Below, in pieces: positions 1 through 6,880 of a stretch of 9,334 bases of DNA. Under the pieces are notes generated by a model. That model searched no databases and was not told where the DNA came from. It worked only from the letters and a program-made list of their open reading frames with translations. Position numbers and translations under genes: made by a program. Source of the stretch: Thermoanaerobaculia bacterium (GTDB taxonomy: Bacteria; Acidobacteriota; Thermoanaerobaculia; Gp7-AA8). How positions within the stretch are numbered: the stretch's first letter is position 1; each line of letters starts with the position of its first letter. The DNA lies in assembly GCA_017883215.1 (NCBI GenBank), contig JADGOA010000129.1, positions 1 through 9,334 on the forward strand, in the 5' to 3' direction.

Positions 1-105
1 CAGCCTGCGGCTTACATCGGCCACGTTCGCACCCTTGGCCAACTCCATCTCCGCCTCACGCAGCTTCTTCACGATCTGCTCCGGCGTATGCTTCTTTCTC
101 TTCAT
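1..105 (-). CDS. IS3-family transposase OrfA, N-terminal fragment (cut by window edge)
   Basis: Thirty-five codons are visible, beginning MKRKKHTPEQIVKKLREAE and running in frame off the left edge. This opening, with its basic start, the HTPEQIVxKLREAE segment and a following 'AKGANVADVSRRL' stretch, is the typical N-terminus of IS3-family OrfA proteins. It forms the first helices of the helix-turn-helix domain that binds the IS ends. In this family OrfA is normally followed by OrfB, the DDE integrase-like catalytic part, joined by programmed frameshifting; that part lies outside the window. The start at 105-103 is supported by a Shine-Dalgarno AAAGGA at 116-111, 5 nt upstream. Nothing visible suggests decay, but completeness cannot be judged. 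Confidence 0.85.
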   Translation of the reverse strand, partial: MKRKKHTPEQIVKKLREAEMELAKGANVADVSRRL

Positions 106-144
106 GAGAGTCCTTTTGCCCAGCTCGGGCTGTCAGACTCTCAT
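104..144 (-). repeat. Inverted repeat forming a hairpin over the orfA start codon
   Basis: The arms ATGAGAGTC (104-112) and GACTCTCAT (136-144) are perfect 9-bp reverse complements, separated by 23 nt. The loop holds a second, inner inverted repeat, GCCC/GGGC around GAGCT. In a minus-strand transcript the 3' arm covers the first two bases of the orfA AUG and part of its Shine-Dalgarno. A folded RNA would therefore hide the translation start. Similar structures near the ends of IS10 and IS50 keep transcripts that enter from outside from expressing transposase. That role here is inferred. Confidence 0.6.
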
Positions 145-274
145 ATCAGATGGCACAATTTTTCGGGAGCACGCCAGTGCCTTCCTGGCAGTGGGGACGG
201 CGGTTCGGGTCGGGCTGTGTGGACGGCGAGGTGGTAGTCGGAGGGTCACATCTGCAGGCTGCAGTTTTCTCGCT

Positions 275-1693
275 TCAGTCCGCCGTCCCCTTGTCCGCAC
301 GGCGCGAGCTTTCCCCCGCCAGCACCTTGAAGAGCGTGATCCGATTGGCCTGTTCGGCGAAGCGGAGTCCCACCAGCCTCTGGCGCGCAGCGAAGAGCGA
401 GCGCTCGACGACGAGCACCTGGAGGTAGCTGTCGATGCCGGCCTCGTAACGGGCAGTGGCGAGTCTGTGCGTTTCTTCGAGCGACGTGACGAGGCCCTCG
501 ACAGCAGACCTCTCGTTCGACAGCGCCGAGCGTTCCGCGAGCGCGTCGCTCACTTCGGCGAACGCCTGCTGGATCGCCTTCTCGTACTGTGCGACGGCGA
601 TCTCGCGCGAGGTTCGCGTCGCGGCGAGGTTCGCCCGCAGCGCGCCTCCGGCGAAGATCGGCGCCACGATCTGTGGCGCGAAGCTCCACGTTCCCGTGCC
701 TGATCCGAACAGCGACGACACCTCGGGACTCAGCGTCCCGGCCTGCGCCGTCAGCGTCACGCGCGGAAAGAACGCTGCGCGCGCCGCGCCGATGTTCGCG
801 TTCGCGGCCATGAGCATGTGCTCGGCCGCGAGGATGTCGGGGCGCTGCAGGAGGACGTCGGACCGCAGTCCCGGCTCGATCTCTGCAATCGGCTCGACCG
901 CTCGCAGGCCGTCGGGGAGGAACTCCGCCCCGACCGGCTCGCCGACCAGAAGCGAGAGCGCGTTCTGATCGACGCGCAGATTCCCCTCGAGGCGCGCCAC
1001 ATCCGCGCGCGCCGATTCGACCAGGCTGCGAGCCTGGTTCATGTCGAGGTCCGTAGCCACGCCGAGGTCGCGGCTCTGGACGATCAGGTCGTACGACGAC
1101 TGGTTCGCCGCCAGAGTGGAGCGTGCGAGCGAAAGGCTTTCGCTGTCCGCGGCAAGAGCCAGATAGCTGGTTGCCGTCGCCGAGACGACCGAGAGCTCCG
1201 TCGCGGCACGGACCTCGTCGGTGGCGAGGTACTGGTGGAGCGCGGCGTCCCGCAGCGAAGCGACGCGCCCGAAGAGGTCGATCTCCCACGTCGGAATGCC
1301 GACGCTGACCGAGTACTCGCCGACCGTGCTCGCCTGGCCGTCCGAAGACATTTTCTCGGGGACGCGATATCTCTGGCCAACCGCGGCGGCACCGAATCCC
1401 GGGTAGAGCTCCGAGCGCTGAATGCGGTACATGGCCGCCGCGCGCTCGACGTTGAGCACCGCCACACGGAGGTCGCGATTGCCGGCCAGCGCCCGCTCGA
1501 TCAGCGACTGCATCCGCGGGTCGGGAAACGTCGTGCGCCACTCCGTCGCCGAGACCGCTGATGCGGCCTCACTCGGCGCAGCGGCAGCCGGCAATGCATC
1601 GGGGACAGGAAGCTGCGGTCGCTGGTACTGCGGCGCCAGCGAACATCCGGCCAGCGTCAGAAGCAGCATGAGCGGAATCGATCTCGTTCTCAT
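275..1693 (-). CDS. OprM/NodT-type outer-membrane factor lipoprotein of the RND efflux pump
   Basis: This 472-residue protein is the outer-membrane channel through which the tripartite pump discharges its substrates. It starts with a lipoprotein signal ending in the lipobox LAGC (14-17), with Ser at +2, which fits outer-membrane sorting. Family landmarks are the N-terminal W-x-x-x-FPDP segment (52-59), WEIDLFGRV (136-144), LLQRPDILAAE (281-291), FFPRVTLTA (308-316) and YEAGIDSYLQVL (416-427), which belong to the two repeats of the OMF beta-barrel/helical-barrel fold. The length is normal for the family. The ATG at 1693 was chosen because the signal peptide starts there, GGAGG lies 9 nt upstream (1707-1703), and it sits one base after the pump gene's TGA (TGA-C-ATG), an arrangement that favours translational coupling. 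The open frame extends upstream to 1855, but that part is antisense-like Ser/Arg-rich sequence overlapping the pump gene. No terminator is seen after the stop. Confidence 0.95.
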   Translation of the reverse strand: MRTRSIPLMLLLTLAGCSLAPQYQRPQLPVPDALPAAAAPSEAASAVSATEWRTTFPDPRMQSLIERALAGNRDLRVAVLNVERAAAMYRIQRSELYPGFGAAAVGQRYRVPEKMSSDGQASTVGEYSVSVGIPTWEIDLFGRVASLRDAALHQYLATDEVRAATELSVVSATATSYLALAADSESLSLARSTLAANQSSYDLIVQSRDLGVATDLDMNQARSLVESARADVARLEGNLRVDQNALSLLVGEPVGAEFLPDGLRAVEPIAEIEPGLRSDVLLQRPDILAAEHMLMAANANIGAARAAFFPRVTLTAQAGTLSPEVSSLFGSGTGTWSFAPQIVAPIFAGGALRANLAATRTSREIAVAQYEKAIQQAFAEVSDALAERSALSNERSAVEGLVTSLEETHRLATARYEAGIDSYLQVLVVERSLFAARQRLVGLRFAEQANRITLFKVLAGESSRRADKGTAD

Positions 1694-1694
1694 G

Positions 1695-4600
1695 TCACAC
1701 CACCTCCGCGGAAACAGGGACGACGGGTGGCGGCGCCTCGGGGGTCGCTTCCTTATTCGCGTGTCGGTGGCTGAAGAAACCGACGACGAGGACGAAGAAC
1801 AGCGGGATGAAGAGGATCGCCAGGAAGGTCGCCGAGGCCATTCCGCCGAGGACACCCGTTCCGATTGCGCGCTGAGCGCCCCCTCCGGCGCCTCGTGCGA
1901 GGGCGAGCGGCAGGACGCCGAACCCGAACGCGAGCGACGTCATCACGATCGGCCGGAGCCTCAGCTTCGCTCCTTCGAGAGTGGCCTCGATCACGCCCAG
2001 CCCCTGGGCCATGTGCATCTCGGCGAACTGCACGATCAGAATCGCGTTCTTGGTCGTTAGGCCGAGGACCGTGAGTAGCGCGATCTGGAAGTAGACGTCG
2101 TTGGCCATCCCGCGACTCGACGAGGCGATCACGCTCCCGACGACACCGAGCGGCAGGGCGAGCACGATCGAGATCGGCACCGTCCAGCTCTCGTACAGAG
2201 CTGCGAGAACGAGGAAGATCACGAGAACCGAGAATGCGTAGAGCAGTCCGGCCTGCGACTCCGACATCCGCTGCTCGTACGACAGGCCGGTCCACTCGTA
2301 GCCGATTCCGGCCGGGAGTTTCCCGACGAGTTCCTCCATCGCTTTCATTGCTTCGCCCGAGCTGCGCCCGGGCGACGGCTCGCCCTGGATGTTCATCGCG
2401 GGGAAGCCGTTGAAACGCTCGAGGCGCGGTGAACCGTAGATCCAGCGCCCGCTCACGACTGCGGAGATCGGGACCTGCTGGCCTCTCGTGTTGCGGACAC
2501 GGAGCCGGCCGATATCCTCGGGCAACATACGGAACGGGGCGTCGGCCTGGGCGTACACGCGCTTGACGCGCCCGCCCTGTACGAAGTTTCCGATGTACGC
2601 GCTGCCGAACGCCGCCGAGACGTAGCTCTGGATCGCGTTCACCGGAACGCCGAGCGCGCCGGCTTTCTCCCAGTCGATGTCGACCTTGTACTCCGGCACG
2701 TCGGGCATGCCGTTAGGACGCACACGCGCAAGCCGCGGATCCTTCATCGCCATCCCGAGGAGTTGATCACGCGCTCTGCTAAGCTTCTCGTGACCCACGC
2801 CGCCGCGGTCCTGCAGCATGAAATCGAACCCTGTCGCGATTCCGAGCTCCGGCACGGCGGGAGGCGGGAACAGGTAGATGATCGCAGCAGGATCGCCCAT
2901 GAATGCCATCGTCGCCTTGCCGGCCACGTCCTTTGCGGAGAGCCCGGGCTTCCGGCGTTCCTTCCAATCCCTCAGCTGCACGAACGCGAGCGCCTGGTTC
3001 TGCGCGCGACCCGCGAAGCCCATGCCGGAGATCGTCGCGATCGATTGCACTGCGTCCTTCTGATCGACGAGGAGGTGATGCCGCAGCCTTGCGAGAACGG
3101 CATCCGTCTGTTCGATCGTGGAACCGACCGGAAGCTGCACCATCGCGAGCAGCGATCCCTGGTCTTCATCCGGCAGATACCCGGTCGGCATCCGTCGATA
3201 CAGCAGCAGCATCGCTACGACAATGAGCAGGAAGATGACGGCGAAACGTATCCTCCGTCCGAGAACGTGAGCGACCGACTTCACGTAGACGTCACGGCTG
3301 CTGTAGAACGTGCGATCGAACCAGAGGAAGAACGGCCGGGACACTTTCCATCCCGTCTCGGCAGCTTCGTGGCCCTTTTCGACCCTGCGCAGAAGTGCCG
3401 CACAGAGCACCGGCGTCAGAACGAGGGCGACGACGATCGACAGCAGCATCGACGCGATCACGGTGACGGAGAACTGGCGGTAGATGACTCCGGTGGAGCC
3501 CGGGAAGAACATCATCGGCGCGAAGACGGCGGCGAGCACGAGACCGATGCCGATCAGGGCGCTGGTGATCTCGTCCATCGACTTGCGCGTCGCTTCGAGT
3601 GGCGGGAGGCCTTCCGTCGTCATGATGCGCTCGACGTTCTCGACGACGACGATCGCGTCGTCGACCAGCAGGCCAATGGCGAGCACCATCGCGAACATCG
3701 TTAGCATGTTGATCGAGAAGCCGAACAGGCCGAGGACGCCGAACGTCCCGAGGATCACGACCGGAACCGCGATCGTCGGGATGAGCGTCGCCCTGAAGTT
3801 TCCGAGGAAAAGGAACATCACGAGGAACACGAGGATGATCGCCTCGATGAGAGTCCTGAAGACTTCTTCGATTGCCACCCTGACGAATGGCGTCGAGTCG
3901 TACGGATAGACGACTTTCATTCCGGGCGGGAAGTATTTCGACAACTCCTTCATCTTCGCCTTCACGCCGTCGGCCGTATCGAGTGCGTTCGCCCCCGACT
4001 CCTGGCGGACCGCGAGCGCGCTGGCGGGCTTCCCGTTGAACAGGATCTTCATGTCGGGAAGCTCCGTTCCGAGCTCGACGCGCGCTACATCCCTCACGCG
4101 CACGACCGATCCGTCGGAATTCGTCCGAATCGGCACGGCGGCGAACTCCTCGGGCGTCTTGAGGAGCGACTGCACGAGGATCGACGCGTTGAGCCGCTGT
4201 CCCGGAACCGCGGGCGCGCCGCCGAGCTGGCCGGCAGACACCTCGACGTTGTAGGCGCTTACGGCCGCGATCACGTCGTCCGTCGTCATGCCGTACTTCG
4301 TCAGCTTGTTCGGGTCGACCCAGACTCGCATCGAGTAGCCGGTGCCGAAAACCTGGGCTTCACCGACACCCGGTACGCGCGCGAGCGCGGATTCGACCTG
4401 CGACACGACGTAATCGCTCAGGTCTGACTGACTCATGCTGCCGTCTTCGCTGGTGAGCGCGACGATGAGCAGGAAGTTTCTGGTCGACTTGCTGACGCTC
4501 ACGCCCATCTGCTGCACGACCTGCGGCAATGAGGGGAGCGCGATCTGCATTTTGTTCTGGACCTTCGCCCACGCGAGATCGGGGTCGGTGCCCGGCTTGA

Positions 4601-4883
4601 ACGTCAGCGTGATCTGCGCCGTCCCCGAGGAGTCGGCGGTCGAATACATGTAGAGCATCCGGTCGAGGCCCGTCATCTTCGTCTCGATCATCTGAATGAC
4701 GGAGTCCTGGACGGTTTCGGCCGAGGCGCCGGGATACATCGCGGTGATGGTGATGGACGGCGGAGCGATCGGCGGGTACTGCGAGATCGGGAGGTTGTAG
4801 ATGGCCAGGCCGCCGGCGACCATCATGCCGATGGCGATGACCCAGGCGAAGACGGGGCGCTCGAGAAAGAATCTGGATAGCAT
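1695..4883 (-). CDS. AcrB/MexB-type RND multidrug efflux pump, HAE1 family, inner-membrane subunit
   Basis: This 1062-residue proton-driven pump is full length for HAE1 proteins. It begins MLSRFFLERPVFAWVIAI, the usual N-terminus and first membrane helix. Helices 2-6 lie near 341-497, helix 7 near 544-562 and helices 8-12 near 878-1036, with two large periplasmic loops between. The proton-relay residues are present: Asp408-Asp409 in GLLVDDAIVVVEN, Lys945 in GLTTKNAILIVQFA, and Arg975 and Thr982 in RLRPIVMTSLAF; these correspond to AcrB D407/D408, K940, R971 and T978. The substrate-channel G-loop is SGMGFAGRAQN (619-629). The paired Asp and the close match to AcrB argue for export of drugs, detergents or other hydrophobic compounds rather than the metal-ion (CzcA) type. 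The SD AGGAG (4894-4890) overlaps the stop of the adaptor gene. The C-terminus is Pro/Ala/Val-rich after HRHANKE. The natural substrate is unknown. Confidence 0.97.
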   Translation of the reverse strand: MLSRFFLERPVFAWVIAIGMMVAGGLAIYNLPISQYPPIAPPSITITAMYPGASAETVQDSVIQMIETKMTGLDRMLYMYSTADSSGTAQITLTFKPGTDPDLAWAKVQNKMQIALPSLPQVVQQMGVSVSKSTRNFLLIVALTSEDGSMSQSDLSDYVVSQVESALARVPGVGEAQVFGTGYSMRVWVDPNKLTKYGMTTDDVIAAVSAYNVEVSAGQLGGAPAVPGQRLNASILVQSLLKTPEEFAAVPIRTNSDGSVVRVRDVARVELGTELPDMKILFNGKPASALAVRQESGANALDTADGVKAKMKELSKYFPPGMKVVYPYDSTPFVRVAIEEVFRTLIEAIILVFLVMFLFLGNFRATLIPTIAVPVVILGTFGVLGLFGFSINMLTMFAMVLAIGLLVDDAIVVVENVERIMTTEGLPPLEATRKSMDEITSALIGIGLVLAAVFAPMMFFPGSTGVIYRQFSVTVIASMLLSIVVALVLTPVLCAALLRRVEKGHEAAETGWKVSRPFFLWFDRTFYSSRDVYVKSVAHVLGRRIRFAVIFLLIVVAMLLLYRRMPTGYLPDEDQGSLLAMVQLPVGSTIEQTDAVLARLRHHLLVDQKDAVQSIATISGMGFAGRAQNQALAFVQLRDWKERRKPGLSAKDVAGKATMAFMGDPAAIIYLFPPPAVPELGIATGFDFMLQDRGGVGHEKLSRARDQLLGMAMKDPRLARVRPNGMPDVPEYKVDIDWEKAGALGVPVNAIQSYVSAAFGSAYIGNFVQGGRVKRVYAQADAPFRMLPEDIGRLRVRNTRGQQVPISAVVSGRWIYGSPRLERFNGFPAMNIQGEPSPGRSSGEAMKAMEELVGKLPAGIGYEWTGLSYEQRMSESQAGLLYAFSVLVIFLVLAALYESWTVPISIVLALPLGVVGSVIASSSRGMANDVYFQIALLTVLGLTTKNAILIVQFAEMHMAQGLGVIEATLEGAKLRLRPIVMTSLAFGFGVLPLALARGAGGGAQRAIGTGVLGGMASATFLAILFIPLFFVLVVGFFSHRHANKEATPEAPPPVVPVSAEVV

Positions 4884-4888
4884 GGCCG

Positions 4889-4895
4889 TCTCCTA
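4889..4895 (-). promoter_or_regulatory. Ribosome binding site of the RND pump gene overlapping the adaptor stop codon
   Basis: On the minus strand the adaptor stop TAG (4895-4893) shares bases with the AGGAG(A) ribosome site of the pump gene (4894-4889), 5-6 nt before its ATG. A ribosome ending the adaptor would sit over this site, which supports coupled translation of the two subunits. The coupling itself is inferred. Confidence 0.75.
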
Positions 4896-6068
4896 ACGTG
4901 CCGTCGCGGCAGGCTGCGGCTTCGCGTTCGGGTCGAACGCCGTGGCGCGGACCGGCGCGCCGGGCCGTACCTTCTGGAGTCCTTCGACGATGACACGGTC
5001 GCCCGGGGCGAGGCCCTTCGTCACGACCCAGCGGTCTTCGATCGCACGGCCTACTTCGAGCACGCGCTCCTCGACCTTGTCACCCGGTCCGACGATCCAG
5101 GCGATTGCCTGTCCCTTTGGGTTTCGACTGACGCCCTGTTGAGGCACGAGAATCGTGGCGTCGTCCACGCCCTCGGTCACGATTGCCCGCACGTACATGC
5201 CGGGAAGCAGCACGTGGCGCGGGTTGGGGAAGGTCATCCGGAGCATGACCGATCCGGTCGAGGGATCGACCGTGACATCGCGGAACTGGAACGTTCCTTC
5301 GAGCGGGTAGGGCGTGCCGTCCTCCATGAGAAGCTTCACGCGGGCCTTCCTGCTCTGGTCGGCCTTGAGGGTGCCGCTCTCGAGCGCCGTCCGGAGCTTC
5401 AGGAGATCGGCCGACGACTGCGTGACATCGACGTAGATCGGGTCGAGCTGCTGGATGACGGCGAGAGGAGTCGGCTGATAGGCCGTCACCATTGCGCCGA
5501 TCGTCACGTTGGAACGTCCGATGCGGCCGGAGATCGGCGCGCCCAGCGGCGTGTAGGCGAGGTTGATGCGCGCGCTCTCGAGGGCAGCCTTCGCGGCGGC
5601 AACCGTGGCCTCGCCGCGAAGCAGCGCGGCTTTCGCGTCGTCCGCGTCCTGCTGCCCGGCGGCGCGGATCTTCGCCAGTCCTGCAATCCGCTCTGCCCGC
5701 GAGCGGAGCGCGGGGATGTTCGCTTCCGCGGTCTGCAGAGCAGCGGCGGCCTGTTCCCAGGCGCTCCGGTACGGGGCCGGATCGATCTGATAGAGCAGGT
5801 TGCCGGCACGCACGTCGCTTCCCTCCTCGAACTTTCGATCGAGGATCAGGCCGGTGACCTGCGGACGAATCTCGGCGACGGCGGATGCCGAGGTCCTTCC
5901 CGGCAGTTCGGTCGTGAATTCGACAGGCTCGGCGCGAACGGTGACGGTGCGGACCTCCGGAGCGGGCATCGCCGGTGGTGCTGTGGCTCGGCTGCAGGCG
6001 GAGAGCGCCAGAGCGGCGGCCAACGTCAGAAATCCCGCAGTGAAGAGCCGTGAGTGGAAACGCTTCAT
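4893..6068 (-). CDS. AcrA/MexA-type periplasmic adaptor (membrane fusion) lipoprotein of the RND pump
   Basis: This 391-residue adaptor joins the inner-membrane pump to the outer-membrane channel. A lipoprotein signal ends in LSAC (22-25). The domains follow the family order: first half of the lipoyl domain (about 65-97, including GLILDRKFEEGSDVRAGNLLYQIDP in two parts), an Ala-rich alpha-helical hairpin (about 100-170), the second lipoyl half (171-205, with TPLGAPISGRIGRS), the beta-barrel (about 210-300, with DPIYVDVTQSS and the LLPGMYV loop) and the membrane-proximal domain (about 305-375, with VPQQGVSRNPKGQ and VEGLQKVRPG). Length is typical for AcrA. No His- or Met-rich metal-binding segment is seen, which again favours organic substrates. 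The ATG at 6068 is preferred over the upstream in-frame codons because GGAGGAG lies 5 nt before it and the signal peptide starts there; the upstream frame also crosses the promoter. It is the first gene of the three-gene operon. Confidence 0.95.
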   Translation of the reverse strand: MKRFHSRLFTAGFLTLAAALALSACSRATAPPAMPAPEVRTVTVRAEPVEFTTELPGRTSASAVAEIRPQVTGLILDRKFEEGSDVRAGNLLYQIDPAPYRSAWEQAAAALQTAEANIPALRSRAERIAGLAKIRAAGQQDADDAKAALLRGEATVAAAKAALESARINLAYTPLGAPISGRIGRSNVTIGAMVTAYQPTPLAVIQQLDPIYVDVTQSSADLLKLRTALESGTLKADQSRKARVKLLMEDGTPYPLEGTFQFRDVTVDPSTGSVMLRMTFPNPRHVLLPGMYVRAIVTEGVDDATILVPQQGVSRNPKGQAIAWIVGPGDKVEERVLEVGRAIEDRWVVTKGLAPGDRVIVEGLQKVRPGAPVRATAFDPNAKPQPAATAR

Positions 6069-6148
6069 GAGAACTCCTCCAAAACGCGGCGACGCGGATT
6101 CGGCCGCAGCGGCTGGTCCGTCGCGGGCAGTCTTGTTCGTTACTGTCG

Positions 6149-6168
6149 TGTTCAGTGCAGACTGAACA
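6149..6168. promoter_or_regulatory. Perfect palindrome, candidate operator of the efflux operon
   Basis: TGTTCAGT (6149-6156) and ACTGAACA (6161-6168) are exact reverse complements around the 4-nt spacer GCAG. The 20-bp site shares one base with the -10 element and covers the predicted transcription start of the minus-strand operon, the classic position for a repressor that blocks RNA polymerase. Size and symmetry suit a dimeric winged-helix or TetR-type protein. The divergent GbsR/MarR-type gene at 6311-6817 is the obvious candidate to bind it, and binding would also lie upstream of that gene. Its role as an operator is inferred from position and symmetry. Confidence 0.7.
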
Positions 6169-6197
6169 ACATAGTCACGACTGGATTTTATCGTCAA
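6168..6197 (-). promoter_or_regulatory. Probable sigma-70-type promoter of the efflux operon
   Basis: Read on the minus strand, TTGACG (6197-6192) matches the -35 consensus at five of six positions and TATGTT (6173-6168) matches the -10 at four of six, with an 18-nt spacer. It points toward the adaptor gene, whose start codon is about 100 nt downstream, and lies in the only clearly AT-rich part of the window. The expected start of transcription falls inside the adjacent palindrome. Confidence 0.65.
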
Positions 6198-6310
6198 GTG
6201 GGATTTATCTTTGTGACCGGCCGCTACGCGCGGTCGAAGGACGCCCTCAGGCGAATCGAGGGCTTCACCGCCTCCTTCGTGCAGGCGACGGAGATGTGGA
6301 CCTGAACGGT

Positions 6311-6817
6311 ATGACGAGAGTGAACAGACTGCAGCGCATCGACTATCCTTCCGGCGTGAGCCGGCTCCATCCAGCCGCGGTCGAGTTCATCGAGCAGCTC
6401 GCGCTGATCGCCGAAGCCGACGGCCTTCCCCGCATCGCCGGCAGAATCGTCGGCCTCCTGGTGATCCGGCAGGAGCCGGTGTCGTTCGACGAGATCGTGG
6501 GGCAGCTGAAGGTGAGCCGCGGCAGCGTCTCGACGAACACGCGCCTGCTGGAATCGCGAGGTGTCGTCCGCCGCGTCAGCCGTCTCGGTGAACGGAAGGA
6601 TCTCTTCGAGGCCGGCCCTGACTTCTTCGAGCGCATGCTGGAGCAGCAACTGCAGCGACAGCGGGCGGCGCAACGAATCGCCGCCACAGCACGCAGGAAC
6701 CTCCCGGCGAGTCAGGCGCGCGCGAGAGAAGCCCTCAAACAGATGCAAGAGCTGAGCGGGCTCCTCGTGGAGTCGACCGAAAAGACCCTCGCCGCCCGGA
6801 AGAAGGGGAACCGCTGA
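6311..6817 (+). CDS. GbsR/MarR-type winged-helix transcriptional regulator
   Basis: This 168-residue protein probably controls the divergent efflux operon. After a short N-terminus it shows the segment EFIEQLALIAEADGLPRIAGRIVG (about 25-48, given here in part as family landmark GLPRIAGRI at 38-46), typical of GbsR-like MarR relatives. A helix-turn-helix follows (about 56-83), with EIVGQLKVSRGSVSTNTRLLE as its core, of which SRGSVSTNTRLLE is the likely recognition helix. The wing is VVRRVSRLGERKDLFE (85-100). The C-terminal third is Gln/Arg/Ala-rich and helical, suitable for dimerisation. The ATG at 6311 gives a family-like length, but no good Shine-Dalgarno precedes it (GGAG at 6290-6293 is 17 nt away), so the start is uncertain; GTG at 6296 and GTG at 6320 are alternatives. 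The effector is unknown. GbsR itself responds to choline, but that cannot be carried over. Confidence 0.88.
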   Translation: MTRVNRLQRIDYPSGVSRLHPAAVEFIEQLALIAEADGLPRIAGRIVGLLVIRQEPVSFDEIVGQLKVSRGSVSTNTRLLESRGVVRRVSRLGERKDLFEAGPDFFERMLEQQLQRQRAAQRIAATARRNLPASQARAREALKQMQELSGLLVESTEKTLAARKKGNR

Positions 6818-6880
6818 CCGGCCTGCTTCGTACTGCCGGCCGAACTGGTGCGACAGCGTAAGATTGCGCCCGGTGACGAG

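Larger units (their letters stand above)
1..176 (-). mobile_element. IS3-family insertion sequence, 5' end (rest beyond left edge)
   Basis: This is the outer end of an insertion sequence that continues beyond the left edge. The evidence is the orfA N-terminus at 1-105, which matches the IS3-family OrfA type, and a plausible element tip at 176. Read on the minus strand the tip begins TGGCGTGCTCCCG, and IS3-family elements typically start with TG and carry a CCC-containing inverted repeat. The exact boundary is inferred because the other end and the target duplication are not visible. The element lies 98 nt beyond the stop of the outer-membrane factor gene and has the same orientation as the efflux operon, so read-through from the operon would enter it. 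Confidence 0.72.
6069..6310. other. Divergent control region between the efflux operon and its regulator
   Basis: This 242-nt region separates the two divergent start codons and holds the most AT-rich stretch of the window (about 6165-6215). It contains the minus-strand promoter and palindrome described separately. The plus-strand promoter of the regulator is not clear: TATCTT at 6206-6211 and TTTTAT at 6186-6191 are possible -10 elements, but neither has a convincing -35. The leader before the regulator holds a 6-bp hairpin, GCCCTC (6243-6248) with GAGGGC (6258-6263), of unknown meaning. Short open frames here have no coding character. Confidence 0.7.

Noticed and set aside
251..267. CTGCAGGCTGCAG followed by TTTT near the end of the outer-membrane factor gene, as a terminator
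   Set aside because: The T-run follows the stem on the plus strand, but the operon is on the minus strand, and the stem is only about 4 bp around a 5-nt loop.
246..1541. Long open frame of 431 codons on the minus strand, inside the outer-membrane factor gene
   Set aside because: It is an alternative frame of the OprM-type gene, is extremely Arg/Gly/Ala-rich, and has no family signature. Long shadow frames are expected in GC-rich DNA.
2763..3704. Open frame of 313 codons on the plus strand, antisense to the RND pump
   Set aside because: The composition (His/Arg/Glu/Asp-rich) is typical of an antisense shadow and it lies wholly within a gene with clear family motifs.
1695..4883. Heavy-metal (CzcA/CusA-type) RND pump, suggested by nearby CDF genes
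   Set aside because: Helix 4 has the Asp-Asp pair (408-409) with Lys945 and Arg975, and the sequence follows AcrB throughout. The adaptor also lacks metal-binding segments.
5139..6053. Open frame of 304 codons on the plus strand, antisense to the adaptor gene
   Set aside because: No recognisable domain. It mirrors the adaptor gene's codon structure.
6215..6235. GACCG...CGGTC inverted repeat in the regulator leader as a second operator
   Set aside because: Only 5-bp arms with an 11-nt gap, and no similarity to the palindrome at 6149-6168.
6818..6842. CCGGC...GCCGG stem between regulator and first CDF gene as a terminator
   Set aside because: Short stem with a long loop and no T-run, so not enough to split the two genes into separate transcripts.
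6848..6880. GTG at 6848 as start of the first CDF gene (11 extra residues)
   Set aside because: No Shine-Dalgarno before it and the extra residues are polar, while the ATG at 6881 directly precedes the first membrane helix. It cannot be fully excluded.
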